From: Desulfovibrionaceae bacterium
Lineage (GTDB): Bacteria; Desulfobacterota; Desulfovibrionia; Desulfovibrionales; Desulfovibrionaceae
Direction of reading: 5' to 3'
Length of the DNA: 64,000 bases
Assembly: GCA_009782775.1 (NCBI GenBank)
Contig: WRIL01000011.1
Location: 1-64,000 of the forward strand
Under the pieces are notes generated by a model. The model saw only the letters and a program-made list of their open reading frames with translations. It made no database searches and was not told where the DNA came from. The stretch's first letter is position 1, and the number at the start of each line of letters is the position of its first letter. This document shows, piece after piece, positions 8,056-21,035 of this stretch. The translations under genes were made by a program, and so were the position numbers.

Positions 8056-9042
8056 TTACTCTTCTTTAAGCGCCCGCGCCATCAATTGCCTGGCCGCCTC
8101 CCCGGCGCCCAGAGAGCCGCGCAGCAAGGTATGCACCGTAGCGGCCACCGGCAATTCCACTCCCAAATCCCGGCCCAGAGCCAGAGCCGCCTCGGTGGTC
8201 TTGACCCCCTCGGCGACCATGCCTATTTCCGCCTGGATCTGTTCTAAATTTTTACCGGCGGCCAGACCCAGACCCATTCGCCGGTTACGCGAAAGATCCC
8301 CCGCGCAGGTGAGCGCCAGATCCCCCAGACCGGACAGCCCCATAAAGGTAACCGGCTGCGCCCCCATGGCCGCTCCCAGACGGCTTATTTCGGCCAAGCC
8401 GCGGGTCAGGAGCGCGGCCCTGGCGTTATGCCCCAGACCCAGGCCATCGCTGACCCCGGCGGCGATGGCGATGATGTTTTTCAAGGCTCCGCCCAGTTCC
8501 ACCCCTAGAACGTCCATGCTGGAATAAACCCGGAAGCGCGGGGTGGAAAAAATATGACGCAGGCGGCCGCCCAAATCCTTGTCGGCGCAGCCCAGAGCCA
8601 CGGCGCAGGGCAGACCACGCAGCACTTCGGCCGCGAAAGACGGCCCTGAAAGAATCGCATACGGCGTACGGGGCAGCTCTTCCGCGACCATACCCGACAT
8701 GGTCTTGTGGCTGACCAGTTCCAGCCCCTTGCTGGCGCAGATCAGGGGCAGGTCCGGGGTGAAACGCGGAACCAGGGAGCGCAGCACGTCGCGGGCGCCC
8801 TGGCAAGGCACCGCCAGCACGCAAAGAGCCGCCCCGGCAAAAGCCTCGTCCGGATCCAGGCTGGCCCTCAGACGCTCGTGCAGGGGCAGGCCCGGCAAGT
8901 AACGCGGATTTTCGCGGCTGGTGTTCACCGCCAGGGCAATTTCCGCATCGCGCAACCACAAGGTAACCGTCAGCCCCTTGGAGGCAAGCATGTTGCCCAG
9001 GGCCGTGCCCCAGCTTCCTCCGCCAAGAATGACCGCACGCAT
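8056..9042 (-). CDS. gpsA: Glycerol-3-phosphate dehydrogenase [NAD(P)+]
   Basis: 328-residue enzyme reducing dihydroxyacetone phosphate to sn-glycerol-3-phosphate for phospholipid synthesis. The N-terminal Rossmann motif is [13 protein letters not shown]. The substrate-lysine segment [21 protein letters not shown] and the family segment [12 protein letters not shown] are clear. ATG 9042, with GGAG eight bases upstream, is preferred to 9090. It transcribes toward hemL and probably forms an operon with it. It is divergent from ahbB with only 35 bases between the two start codons, so the two promoters must overlap the opposite gene. Confidence 0.95.
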   Translation of the reverse strand: MRAVILGGGSWGTALGNMLASKGLTVTLWLRDAEIALAVNTSRENPRYLPGLPLHERLRASLDPDEAFAGAALCVLAVPCQGARDVLRSLVPRFTPDLPLICASKGLELVSHKTMSGMVAEELPRTPYAILSGPSFAAEVLRGLPCAVALGCADKDLGGRLRHIFSTPRFRVYSSMDVLGVELGGALKNIIAIAAGVSDGLGLGHNARAALLTRGLAEISRLGAAMGAQPVTFMGLSGLGDLALTCAGDLSRNRRMGLGLAAGKNLEQIQAEIGMVAEGVKTTEAALALGRDLGVELPVAATVHTLLRGSLGAGEAARQLMARALKEE

Positions 9043-9077
9043 TTGTCTTCTCCGCTCTTTTAGGCTATGCTTTTGGA

Positions 9078-9569
9078 ATGGGAAAAACATATAGCGAATT
9101 CACCCAAACGGAAAGGCGAATCCTGGCCCTGGCGCAGAAAAACCTGCCGGACAGCGCGACTCCTTACGCGGAAATCGCCGCCATGGCCGGCGCCACTGAG
9201 GCCGAGGTACTGGAACTTTTGCGATCTCTCAAGGCCGCCGGGGTGATCCGGCGTTTCGGGGCCAGCCTGAAACACCAGCGCGCCGGCTTCAAACACAATC
9301 TTATGGTGGCCTGGAAGGTGAAGGATCGACAGGAGGCGGACGCGGCTGCGCGAGCAGCCACTGCCCTGCCGCAGATTTCCCATTGCTATTACCGTCCTTC
9401 CCCGGAGAAGGACCGTTGGCCCTGGGAATTTTTCACCATGTTCCACGGCCGGCGGGAGGAAGACTGCGCGGTGGGCATGGCCGAACTCTCTCAAAAAACC
9501 GGGCTGACCGAATACGCTGCCCTGCGTAGCCTGCGGGAACTGAAAAAAATATCCATGACTTATTTTTAG
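9078..9569 (+). CDS. ahbB: Siroheme decarboxylase subunit, AhbB type (Lrp/AsnC fold)
   Basis: 163-residue protein with an N-terminal HTH of the AsnC type (ERRILALAQKNLP, then EAEVLELLRSLKAAG) and a C-terminal ligand domain. IRRFGASLKHQRAGF and ISHCYYRPS are characteristic of the AhbB/NirD-like siroheme decarboxylases. In the alternative heme route of sulfate reducers, AhbA and AhbB together convert siroheme to didecarboxysiroheme. AhbA is not in the window. In sequence terms it looks like a transcription regulator, but the known role in this group is enzymatic. Weak ribosome site; start taken as annotated. Confidence 0.82.
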   Translation: MGKTYSEFTQTERRILALAQKNLPDSATPYAEIAAMAGATEAEVLELLRSLKAAGVIRRFGASLKHQRAGFKHNLMVAWKVKDRQEADAAARAATALPQISHCYYRPSPEKDRWPWEFFTMFHGRREEDCAVGMAELSQKTGLTEYAALRSLRELKKISMTYF

Positions 9570-9573
9570 AGCA

Positions 9574-12500
9574 TCATCCGCCGGATTGCCTATGGGTCAG
9601 TTCCAGGCTGGAAAGATAACGCTGGACGCGCTCAGCCAGGGCTTCAGCCAATTCAGCCGCCGCTTCGGCCTCGCCGGACCTCGCGGCCTCGAACACACAC
9701 ACGGACATGCGCATCAATGGGACCAGCCCGTAAGCCTCCCCCTGACGCAACATCAGGGAGGCGGCCTTTTCCAGCCCGGCCAAATCCACGGCTTCCATGG
9801 AATCCCGCAAATCCCGCAAACTCTCCCGCAGCGCTTCCAGAAAACCGGGAATGGCGGAAAGCATCTCCGCGTACATGAAATCGCCGGTGTCGCCGACAAT
9901 GGTCAAGGCCGGGGCATTCCTCCGATCTTCCGGCAGGGAGGATCGCCAAACCCCCTCAGCGTCAGTGGCTCCGGATCCGTCATAGTCATCCAGTACAAAC
10001 ATATCTTCCAGAGGTACCCTGCGGCCTTTATCCGCCATTGGCTCCGGATGCAGGGGCAGGACCGCATCCTCCCCCAGCCCGGACCAGGTCGAATAAGAAT
10101 GATCCGGATGCGGGCATAAACGCAACGCCGTTTCTTGGAACTCGGAGCGGCTGATGAATTTTACCAGGCATTCGGTACAACCCAGACGCAGCATCCTTTC
10201 GGCCTGGGATTCATGCGAAAGCAAAGCCAGGGCCGGAGTTGCCGCCATGCCCCGCGTCTGATCGGCAGCCCGGATCTGTTCCACGGCCTCCCGCAGCTCC
10301 GATTCCGGCATGTCCGCGTCAAACAGCAAAAGCCCCACCGGGTGTTTCGCGCAAACCCTGAGCGCTTCCGCCGCGTTCTTAGCTTCCAGAGGCTTATGCG
10401 GCAACCCTTCCAACTGGCGCTTCATCAGCCTGCGCCCGCTGGCCGCCGGGTCCAGCAAGACCACATATTCCCTGAGCGGAGGCAGGATATCCTCGGGCGG
10501 GGGCAGAGGCTCCTCCTGCTTTTTCTTATATCTGTATCCCCCCCCTGCCGGACGATCCGACTTTGGAACGGAGAGCGCGAACGGCGTTCTTTCTTCAGCG
10601 GGCGGGGTGGATGCCCCGGACGGTTGCTCAGAATCCCACGAAGGCGCGCAATCCAGGGTAAAAGAAAAGGTTGTGCCCTGGTCCGGGGCAAAATCCATAT
10701 TAAATACAAAACCCGAGGCGCAGGCCTGCTCCCAGGCCTGGTTCATCCATTCTGAAGGAAAACGCATCTGCTCGATGTTCATGCAGACTTCCAGAAGACT
10801 GAAACGCAGCCGCCCCTGTTCGGCTTCCAGGGCTTCACGCACGGTCAGACGCACCGAGCCGCTCTCCGCCGCCTCCACACTGCCCCGCACCAGAAACCGG
10901 ATAAGCCGGGAAAGGCGATCCGCATCACCCTGATAAAACAGCGGAAGCGAAGGGGCCACAAACCAGGAAAGATTGATCCCCCTGGCTTCGGCCATCGGCA
11001 GAACCTGTTCGTGGATATGCCGGATGAGCTCGGCCAGGTTGAATACCGGCCGCCGTTCCATCCCAAGGTCTCCCCCGGCTTCCACTGACTTTATTAAAAC
11101 CAGGCCCGGCTCTTCCTCGTCCCGGATGTACAGCGCCCCGTGCCCAGGCCCGTCGGCAAATCCGGGAGCGCTTTCCTCCGCCAGGATATCTTCCGGCATG
11201 GCCAACGCATCCGGCGCGGACGGCGCGACCGACACATCCGGCAGACGCAAACTGGCGTCCAATTCCAGGACCGCTTCATTACCGTCCGCATATACGGGGG
11301 TTATGGGCGTGCCCTCACTCCACTCCGGCATACATCCGGCTTGTGAGGCTTCCCGCGAAAGCGCGTCCTTCGGGTATAAACCCTCCCGCATAAACGCGGC
11401 CAGGGCCGGATTTTCCTCCGGGACCTCCATGAACGGCCCCCCATTTTCCAGGTAGCTGTCCAGGGGGAAAAAATCTTTCTTTTCCCTGGGGGCCGGACCT
11501 TTCATCAGCGACAGGAAAAGTCCGGTCACCAGCCAGCCGAAACTGGAAATCTGCGGCCCAAGCTCCCTGAATGGCAATTCCACCTGGAAGCGCAGGCTGT
11601 ACCAAGCCGCCAGCGCGCCAGCCAAAGGGGAGAGAAGCAAGAGGGCATAGGCCGCGCCTCCTTCCTTGCGCGCCAGGAAGGCGCAACAGGCGAGCAGAAA
11701 CGGCGGAAGCAACGCCAGCGGCGCAAAAGGAAGCAGGCGGGCGGTCCAGCCGAAATCCGGCATCAGGGGCAGAAGGGCCAGGATCATCCCGGGCAGGCTG
11801 AAAAGGATCAAGGTTTTGCCCAAGATCCCTTCGTCGCCGCCATCCATAAAATAACGCCCCAAGTGCGGCAGGATCATCACCGCCAGTCCCGGCGCCAGAA
11901 GGCGCGGAACGTCTTCCGGACGGATCCGGAGCAGTTCCGCTCCGTTATCGCCATACATGGCGTAGATCAAAGCGCAGGCCAAGGCCATGGCTCCCCAGAC
12001 ACGCCAGCCTTCGCCCTGGATCGCGCCGCGCAAAAGACAGATCAAAATGACCAGGGCCAGCAAGGCGCGTAAACCCAGCGTCCAGGCCAGCTCTTCATCC
12101 GGCGGCACGGCCCCCCTGCCGAAAAGCAAGGGGTCAAACCAGAATCCCGGCAGATGTTCCAGACGCAAATATACGGTCATGGGCAAAAATTCCGGGTCCG
12201 GCAGGGCGAGGATTCCCTGGCGCGAGGCCGGGGCGTCCCGCCACTCCCTGACCTCTCCTTCCGGATTCAATTTTTCCGCCCAGTATATCCTGGCCGGGGG
12301 CGCGTCCCTGCCCAAATCCAGGCGAAAAACTACGCGCTCCCGCCCGGACTCCGGGCTGTTCCTGAACAGGGAAACCCGCAGCCAAAGCGCGCCGCTTTCG
12401 TTCCATGGCAGACCCGCGACCAGAGGTCGGAAACGCTCGTTCTGCCTGGGCGAAGCGGCCTCCTGCACCGTCATCCGGCCTCCGGGGTCCACCAGATAGG

Positions 12501-12636
12501 CAACGGAATTTTTTAACGACAAAACCCCGGAAAGCTGATCCACGGCCACGGGAGAGGCCCCCAGACCCTCAGAGCCTCCAGAGACCGTCACTGACAAGAG
12601 CAGAAAGAAAAACGCGACCCGCCGCCCTGATAGCAT
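9574..12636 (-). CDS. Large membrane sensor hybrid with degenerate kinase, receiver and HPt-like parts
   Basis: 1020 residues. Order: signal peptide (about 1-27); an extracytoplasmic 7TMR-DISM-like beta domain (about 30-180); seven or so membrane helices (about 185-385); a long acidic linker; a HATPase-like region; a receiver-like domain; and a C-terminal helical bundle. The ATPase-like region (FNLAELIRHIHEQVLPMA, DADRLSRLIRFLVRG) has the position and flavour of a hybrid kinase. It lacks a clear phospho-accepting H-box, the N-box asparagine and the DxG motif. The receiver keeps LLFDADMPES (Asp) and a late CLVK lysine, but only one acidic residue in LLDPAA. The last bundle resembles HPt without its histidine. 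Start at 12636 has GGAAGG upstream. Convergent with ahbB. Likely a signalling scaffold rather than a working phosphorelay. Confidence 0.72.
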   Translation of the reverse strand: MLSGRRVAFFFLLLSVTVSGGSEGLGASPVAVDQLSGVLSLKNSVAYLVDPGGRMTVQEAASPRQNERFRPLVAGLPWNESGALWLRVSLFRNSPESGRERVVFRLDLGRDAPPARIYWAEKLNPEGEVREWRDAPASRQGILALPDPEFLPMTVYLRLEHLPGFWFDPLLFGRGAVPPDEELAWTLGLRALLALVILICLLRGAIQGEGWRVWGAMALACALIYAMYGDNGAELLRIRPEDVPRLLAPGLAVMILPHLGRYFMDGGDEGILGKTLILFSLPGMILALLPLMPDFGWTARLLPFAPLALLPPFLLACCAFLARKEGGAAYALLLLSPLAGALAAWYSLRFQVELPFRELGPQISSFGWLVTGLFLSLMKGPAPREKKDFFPLDSYLENGGPFMEVPEENPALAAFMREGLYPKDALSREASQAGCMPEWSEGTPITPVYADGNEAVLELDASLRLPDVSVAPSAPDALAMPEDILAEESAPGFADGPGHGALYIRDEEEPGLVLIKSVEAGGDLGMERRPVFNLAELIRHIHEQVLPMAEARGINLSWFVAPSLPLFYQGDADRLSRLIRFLVRGSVEAAESGSVRLTVREALEAEQGRLRFSLLEVCMNIEQMRFPSEWMNQAWEQACASGFVFNMDFAPDQGTTFSFTLDCAPSWDSEQPSGASTPPAEERTPFALSVPKSDRPAGGGYRYKKKQEEPLPPPEDILPPLREYVVLLDPAASGRRLMKRQLEGLPHKPLEAKNAAEALRVCAKHPVGLLLFDADMPESELREAVEQIRAADQTRGMAATPALALLSHESQAERMLRLGCTECLVKFISRSEFQETALRLCPHPDHSYSTWSGLGEDAVLPLHPEPMADKGRRVPLEDMFVLDDYDGSGATDAEGVWRSSLPEDRRNAPALTIVGDTGDFMYAEMLSAIPGFLEALRESLRDLRDSMEAVDLAGLEKAASLMLRQGEAYGLVPLMRMSVCVFEAARSGEAEAAAELAEALAERVQRYLSSLELTHRQSGG

Positions 12637-12725
12637 AAAACTTGCCTACCTTCCGCCGGACTTGGCCGGAATCGCCAGTTTTCCGCCTCTTGGGGCGCGG
12701 TAATCCGGAATTTTTTCCATACGCT

Positions 12726-13697
12726 TTATTCCCCGGCAAAGAGCGGCATAAAATCCAGTCCCAGCCGTAGGTCATAATTTTCCAGGAGCCGGCCGGCCAC
12801 CATCTTCGCATCATAATAGTGTTCCTGGGTGCCCAAGCGCTCCACGCAGAAAGACGCGCACACCGATCCCAATAAGGCGCATTCTTCCAGGGACAAGCCG
12901 TGAAGCAGGCCCTTGATCATGCCCGCACGGTAAGCGTCGCCTGCCCCGGTGGGGTCATGCACGCAGGCGGCCCTGGCCGCCGGGATATGCACGCTCTCCA
13001 TCCCCTGGCGGGAGATGCGCGATCCTTCATGCCCCAGGGTGGTGATCACCACCGGGACAAGCTCCAGCAACTTGGACAGATCCACCCTGAACATATTCAG
13101 GATAAGCTCCAGCTCGTAATCATTGCTTACCAGCATGGCCGCACCGTTTATGCCGGCCAGGAGCCGTTCCAGGCTTAAACCGATGATCTGCTGCCCGGGG
13201 TCAAAAATATAACGGATGCCATTGGCCCTATAAAACTTGGCGTGCTCTTCCATGTCTTCATTGTTGGTCGGGGCGATGATGCCCAAGTCCACCGCCGGGT
13301 CCAGCGCAGGAAAGACATAACCGCAGGGCATGTTCATGGCCGCCGAGTGGAAGGCGGTAATCTGGTTGTCCTGCAAATCCGTGGTGATGTAGGCCCCGGC
13401 GGTGAATTCATCCGGCAGGCAGCGCAGGCCTTCAAGAGAAAGGCCGGCCCGACGCAAAAAAGCTCCATAAGGCCCGAAGTCACGGCCCACTGAAGCCAGC
13501 AGGATGCCCGGCTCACCCAGCAGGGCCAGATTATAGGCGATGTTGCCGCCGGTGCCGCCGCGCTTTTCATCCATCTTTCCGATGGAAAAAGAGACATTCA
13601 GCCGGTGGATTTTATCCGGCAAGATATGATCCGTAAACAGACCCTGGAAGCTCATCACCCTGTCGTAGGCCATGGAACCGGAAATATAAACCGACAT
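12726..13697 (-). CDS. PfkB-family carbohydrate/nucleoside kinase (adenosine kinase-like)
   Basis: 323-residue ribokinase-fold kinase. The N-terminal glycine motif is GGTGGNIAYNLALLG and the catalytic anion-hole/base motif is DPTGAGDAYRAGMIKG. The opening SVYISGSMAYDRVMSF and the overall layout match bacterial PfkB proteins annotated as adenosine kinase or sugar kinase; the substrate is not proven. The real start is ATG 13697 with GGAGGGAAGG upstream, not 13739. This ATG overlaps the cutA stop as TGATG, so translation of the two is coupled. Confidence 0.85.
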   Translation of the reverse strand: MSVYISGSMAYDRVMSFQGLFTDHILPDKIHRLNVSFSIGKMDEKRGGTGGNIAYNLALLGEPGILLASVGRDFGPYGAFLRRAGLSLEGLRCLPDEFTAGAYITTDLQDNQITAFHSAAMNMPCGYVFPALDPAVDLGIIAPTNNEDMEEHAKFYRANGIRYIFDPGQQIIGLSLERLLAGINGAAMLVSNDYELELILNMFRVDLSKLLELVPVVITTLGHEGSRISRQGMESVHIPAARAACVHDPTGAGDAYRAGMIKGLLHGLSLEECALLGSVCASFCVERLGTQEHYYDAKMVAGRLLENYDLRLGLDFMPLFAGE

Positions 13698-14029
13698 CAG
13701 TCCTTCCCTCCAGCCGTAACCATGTTGCCCCCCAGCCAATTGAGATAATCCGGACTGCCGGCCAGAATCGGCAAGGCGACTATGCAGGGCACGTCATAGC
13801 TGTGCAAAGCGCACACCCGGTCCCGCAGGGTCTCGAACAGCCCAAGTTCGCTCTTGAGCAGCAATACAACCTCCTCGGCCTCTTCCAGCTTTTCCTCCCA
13901 CCAGTACAGGGAACGCATGGGCGCGATGATGTTTGCGCAGGCGGCCAGTTTCTCCCCTACCACAGCGGCGGCGATGCGCCCGGCCTCAGCCTGGTCGCCA
14001 ACCGTGACATAGACCAGGATATATTGCAT
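13697..14029 (-). CDS. cutA: CutA divalent-cation tolerance protein
   Basis: 110-residue CutA1-like protein, a very stable ferredoxin-fold trimer linked to copper tolerance in E. coli; its biochemical role is still unsettled. Family features are YVTVGDQAEAGRIAAAVVGEKLAAC near the start, the SLYWWEEKLEEAEEVVLLLK segment and HSYDVPCIVALPI near the end. It is the first gene of a two-gene unit; its stop overlaps the start of the PfkB kinase by one base. Confidence 0.94.
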   Translation of the reverse strand: MQYILVYVTVGDQAEAGRIAAAVVGEKLAACANIIAPMRSLYWWEEKLEEAEEVVLLLKSELGLFETLRDRVCALHSYDVPCIVALPILAGSPDYLNWLGGNMVTAGGKD

Positions 14030-14124
14030 GACGCCAGTCTAGCCTAAGCCCGTGATAAGGGCAAGGTGACTCTTCCCCCTTTTTATGGTTATAAGACAGG
14101 AATCTCCACCATCCGGAGGCTCCG

Positions 14125-14328
14125 TTGCGAGAAAAAATCCATCTTTACTCAGTGCAGGGATTTCCTCCCTGCCAAGCATCTCCCCCGCCCCGCCCGCTGC
14201 AAATGATAGGTCTTGGCCAATTCAGGATCCTGCCGGAAGATCAGCGCTGTCCCAAATGCCAAACCTACTTTCTGTCACTGGCCGGGCGAAAGCCCCAAAT
14301 CCGTGACTTCCAAAACGGATCGGGTTAA
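14125..14328 (+). CDS. Possible small protein with a CxxC pair, unknown
   Basis: 67 codons from a TTG preceded by GGAGG six bases upstream, ending just before nth. The translation (MREKIHLYSVQGFPPCQASP, later RCPKCQTYF) has one CxxC and one lone Cys and could be a tiny zinc ribbon. The good ribosome site and the position directly before nth favour a real gene; the short length and unusual start leave doubt. A rival ORF in another frame (14085-14306) looks worse. Confidence 0.4.
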   Translation: MREKIHLYSVQGFPPCQASPPPRPLQMIGLGQFRILPEDQRCPKCQTYFLSLAGRKPQIRDFQNGSG

Positions 14329-14337
14329 GCTTGCCCC

Positions 14338-15006
14338 ATGAGCAAAAACGAAACCGCCCGTGCGCTTCTCGCGGCTCTCAAGCGGCTTTACCCGCAAAGC
14401 GGGCCGCACCTGGCGCACAAGAACGCCTGGGAACTCCTGGCGGCCACCGTCCTCTCAGCCCAATGCACGGATGAACGGGTAAACCGGATCACCCCTGCCC
14501 TTTTCAGCCGTCTGCCGGGCCCGGCGGCCTTCGCCGCCGCCGCGCCCGCCGAACTAGAAGAACTCATCCGGCCCACTGGTTTTTATCGTAACAAGGCCAG
14601 ACACCTCATCCGCGCAGCGCAAAAAATCCTAGCCGATTTCGGCGGAGAGGTGCCGCGCAGCATGGAAAAGCTGCTCACTCTGGACGGGGTGGCGCGAAAA
14701 ACCGCCAATGTGGTGCTTTCCGGCGCCTTCGGGATCAACGAAGGGCTGGCCGTGGATACCCATGTGGCCCGCATAGCGATACGGCTGGAGCTGACCGCTT
14801 CAAAAGATCCCAAAACAATCGAACTGGACCTCCTGCCACTCTTTCCACGGGAAGAATGGGGCGGGGTCAACCACCGCCTAGTCTCCTTCGGCCGGGAAAT
14901 CTGCAAAGCCAGAAGTCCGCGCTGCCTTAAGCCGCCGGAAACGTCCGGCCCGGACTGCCCCCTGCGGACCCTTTGCCCCCAAAAAAGGCTTAAACAAGGC
15001 CGCTGA
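14338..15006 (+). CDS. nth: Endonuclease III (DNA glycosylase/AP lyase)
   Basis: 222-residue base-excision repair enzyme acting on oxidised pyrimidines. The helix-hairpin-helix with catalytic lysine is LDGVARKTANVV and the catalytic aspartate lies in AVDTHVARIA. LSAQCTDERVN is the usual N-terminal substrate loop. The C-terminal [4Fe-4S] cluster ligands are present, but spaced Cys-x6-Cys-x10-Cys-x5-Cys instead of the usual x6-x2-x5: an eight-residue insertion lies between ligands two and three. The gene is directly followed by the exonuclease-like gene (stop TGA adjoining its ATG). Confidence 0.94.
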   Translation: MSKNETARALLAALKRLYPQSGPHLAHKNAWELLAATVLSAQCTDERVNRITPALFSRLPGPAAFAAAAPAELEELIRPTGFYRNKARHLIRAAQKILADFGGEVPRSMEKLLTLDGVARKTANVVLSGAFGINEGLAVDTHVARIAIRLELTASKDPKTIELDLLPLFPREEWGGVNHRLVSFGREICKARSPRCLKPPETSGPDCPLRTLCPQKRLKQGR

Positions 15007-15825
15007 ATGCTGACGTCCGGCTTTCTCCATTTGCCCGGCATAGGGCCGGCCACGGACGCCAAGTTGCGGGCCGCCGGACTGGACAATTGGGAAAAGGCTC
15101 TGGCCCATCCCGCTCCGCCGCTGAATCCGGCGACGCTGGCGGATTTCCGGCGTGGGCTCCTGGAATCTCAGGAACGCCTGGACCGGCTTGGACCTGACGA
15201 TGCCCTCTGGTTCAGCGAGCGCCTGCCGCCCAGGGAGCAGTGGCGGCTCTTTCCGCATTTCCGCAGCTCAGCGGCCTACGTGGACATTGAAACCAACGGC
15301 CTGGGAGGCAGGGAAGCCGTAGTCACCGCCATATCCCTTTACGATGGCAAAAACTTGCGGAGCTATGTAAACGGACGCGACCTGGAGGGCTTTCCCGAGG
15401 ATCTGTCCCGCCACAGCCTGCTGGTGACCTGGAACGGCCGCGCCTTTGACCTCCCCTTTATCCGCCGCTGTCTGCGCATCCCGGCGCGCATGGCCCACCT
15501 GGATTTGCTCCCGGTCTTCCGCGCCATGAACTTGCGCGGCGGGCTGAAAAAAGTGGAAAAAAGCCTGGGTCTCGACAGGGATGAGTTGGAGGGCGTGGAC
15601 GGCCTTGACGCCGTCCGGCTATGGCGGGAACACCAGATAGGCGTCCCCGGAGCCCTGGAAACGCTCCTGGCCTATAACGCGGCGGATGTGCTTTCTCTGG
15701 AGCGCCTCTGCCTCCACGCCTGCGCGACTCACGGCCTGGAATTGCCCTCCGGAGGAAAAACGCGCAACCCCTACCGGGCCGACATCTCCATCCTGGCCCG
15801 CTTAAAAGCTTGGCGCAAAATATAA
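15007..15825 (+). CDS. RNase H-like 3'-5' exonuclease-fold protein (YprB-like)
   Basis: 272-residue protein. The N-terminus (FLHLPGIGPATDAKLRAAG) looks like a helix-hairpin-helix DNA-contact segment. The rest is a DEDD-type nuclease fold: YVDIETNGLGG gives the first two acidic residues, VTWNGRAFDLPFI the third, and LAYNAADVLSLERL the last. This fits the YprB/RNase_H_2 group, whose members are little studied. Its start codon immediately follows the nth stop, so the two are coupled, suggesting a DNA-repair role. Confidence 0.8.
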   Translation: MLTSGFLHLPGIGPATDAKLRAAGLDNWEKALAHPAPPLNPATLADFRRGLLESQERLDRLGPDDALWFSERLPPREQWRLFPHFRSSAAYVDIETNGLGGREAVVTAISLYDGKNLRSYVNGRDLEGFPEDLSRHSLLVTWNGRAFDLPFIRRCLRIPARMAHLDLLPVFRAMNLRGGLKKVEKSLGLDRDELEGVDGLDAVRLWREHQIGVPGALETLLAYNAADVLSLERLCLHACATHGLELPSGGKTRNPYRADISILARLKAWRKI

Positions 15826-15912
15826 ACGCCGGTTGCCTTTGTTCCGTTTTTCTTTTATTTACGGAAATAAATATAGTATATTCGTTGCGCCAGGAATACG
15901 GGAGGTTTCTTT

Positions 15913-16869
15913 GTGACCTACGACGTTAAAGACGAACGCGCCTCCGTCCTGGAGGTGATCGAGTTTTATCTGGACGAAACACTGGGAGACGGTAGCCCCT
16001 ACCGTAGCTACTTCGGCATGAATGTGGCCAAAGTGCTGGAGATCATCCGTATGCCCGAGAGCGTCGTGTCCGTTCCCGGCAAACGCCACGAAGCCGCCGT
16101 GGGGACCTTCAACTTGCGGGACCGGGTCATGCCCCTGGTGGACCTGAGCATCTGGCTGGAGAAAAAAAACGACCAGCAGGACAACCGCAAGGTGATTGTT
16201 TCAGAGTTCAGCGGCATTGTAACGGCTTTCATTGTTTCCGGGGTTACGCGCATCCACCGGATGACCTGGGCCCAGGTGGAGCCGCCGGGCAAATATCTGC
16301 AATATTTCAGCCACGACTGCGTCACCGGGGTGGTACGCCTGGAAGATCGCATAATTTTCCTGCTGGACATGGAGCATATCATTTCCTCCATCAACCCCTC
16401 CCTGCACCTGGAGATCACCCCCGTTCACGGTCTGGCTGACAGCCATTCCGGCGCCGGGCGCACGGTGCTGGTGGCCGACGACTCGGCGATCATCCGCAAA
16501 ACCATTTCCGCCTCCCTGAACGCCGCCGGCTACAACGTGGTGCAGACCACCTGCGGCCGCGAAGCCTGGGAAAAACTGGAACGCTGGAAACACGAAAGCG
16601 CGGCGCAAGACGCTCCCATAGGCGATTTCGTGAATCTGATCATTTCCGACATCGAAATGCCGGAAATGAGCGGACACGAATTAACCCGCAAAATAAAAAG
16701 CGATCCCTCCCTGAAAGGCATCCCCGTGGTTCTCTTCTCTTCCCTGATTTCCGACGTGGTCAGGGAGGAAGGGCGTATGGCCGGGGCGGATGACCAGATT
16801 TCCAAGCCGGATCTGCCGATGCTGGCTGTAAAAATTAAAGAACTCATCGAGCGTTTCAGCAATGCCTGA
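15913..16869 (+). CDS. cheV: Chemotaxis coupling protein CheV (CheW domain plus receiver)
   Basis: 318 residues. A CheW-like domain covers about 1-165 (VLEIIRMPESVVSVPG, VGTFNLRDRVMPLVDLSIWL, VVRLEDRIIFLLDMEHI). It is joined to a receiver domain at about 185-315 (VLVADDSAIIRKTI, LIISDIEMPEMSG, VLFSSL, ISKPD). CheV links chemoreceptors to CheA and is thought to tune or adapt signalling through receiver phosphorylation. All phosphorylation residues are present. The start is GTG 15913 with GGAGG seven bases upstream. No other che gene is near; it is followed closely by the pyruvate:ferredoxin oxidoreductase gene. Confidence 0.92.
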   Translation: MTYDVKDERASVLEVIEFYLDETLGDGSPYRSYFGMNVAKVLEIIRMPESVVSVPGKRHEAAVGTFNLRDRVMPLVDLSIWLEKKNDQQDNRKVIVSEFSGIVTAFIVSGVTRIHRMTWAQVEPPGKYLQYFSHDCVTGVVRLEDRIIFLLDMEHIISSINPSLHLEITPVHGLADSHSGAGRTVLVADDSAIIRKTISASLNAAGYNVVQTTCGREAWEKLERWKHESAAQDAPIGDFVNLIISDIEMPEMSGHELTRKIKSDPSLKGIPVVLFSSLISDVVREEGRMAGADDQISKPDLPMLAVKIKELIERFSNA

Positions 16870-20430
<3,561 letters not shown>

Positions 20431-20489
20431 GGATAACAGCATCCAGGGAGGTCAATGCCTCCCCGGACCATCTCATAAGGAGACGGGAC

Positions 20490-21035
20490 ATGCCACATAT
20501 AGATGAAATACTGAAATTCAACGAAAAGTTCGTAGCCGGCAAAAGCTATGAATCCTACGCCACAACCAAATATCCCGACAAAAAAATCGCCGTTCTCTCC
20601 TGCATGGACACGCGCCTGACCAGGCTTTTGCCGGCGGCCCTGAATCTCAAAAACGGAGACGCCAAAATCGTCAAAAGCGCTGGCGCGATCATCCGGAGTC
20701 CTTTTGACGGCGCTATGCTCAGTCTGCTTGTCGCCGTGTATGAACTGAAGGTAGAGAGTATCATAGTCGTCGGCCACCATGACTGCGGCATGAGAGGCCT
20801 GAAAGCTCCCGGGCTGCTCCGCAAGATGGAGGAGCGGCGCATCAGCCGGGAAAAAATGGATCTCCTCCGCTATGGCGGCATGGATCTGGATAAATGGCTC
20901 ACCGGCTTCGATAATACCGAAGACGCCATCCGCGACACCGTAAGGCTTATCCAGGACCATCCTTTGATGCCCGCAGAGATCCGGACGAGTGGCTTCATCA
21001 TCGATCCGGGGACCGGAAAGCTCGACCTGGTGTAA
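20490..21035 (+). CDS. Beta-class carbonic anhydrase
   Basis: 181-residue zinc enzyme interconverting CO2 and bicarbonate. Zn ligands are visible as LSCMDTRL (Cys with the Asp-Arg dyad) and VVGHHDCGM (His and Cys). SAGAIIRSPFDGAM is the usual following segment. It belongs to the short type related to the Rv1284-like enzymes. AAGGAG precedes the ATG. The position 59 bases after the CO2-releasing PFOR gene suggests a joint role in handling CO2 from pyruvate oxidation. Confidence 0.92.
   Translation: MPHIDEILKFNEKFVAGKSYESYATTKYPDKKIAVLSCMDTRLTRLLPAALNLKNGDAKIVKSAGAIIRSPFDGAMLSLLVAVYELKVESIIVVGHHDCGMRGLKAPGLLRKMEERRISREKMDLLRYGGMDLDKWLTGFDNTEDAIRDTVRLIQDHPLMPAEIRTSGFIIDPGTGKLDLV

Noticed and set aside
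14085-14306. 73-codon ORF upstream of nth
   Set aside because: Ser/Pro-rich with no ribosome site; the frame at 14125 in the same place is more credible.
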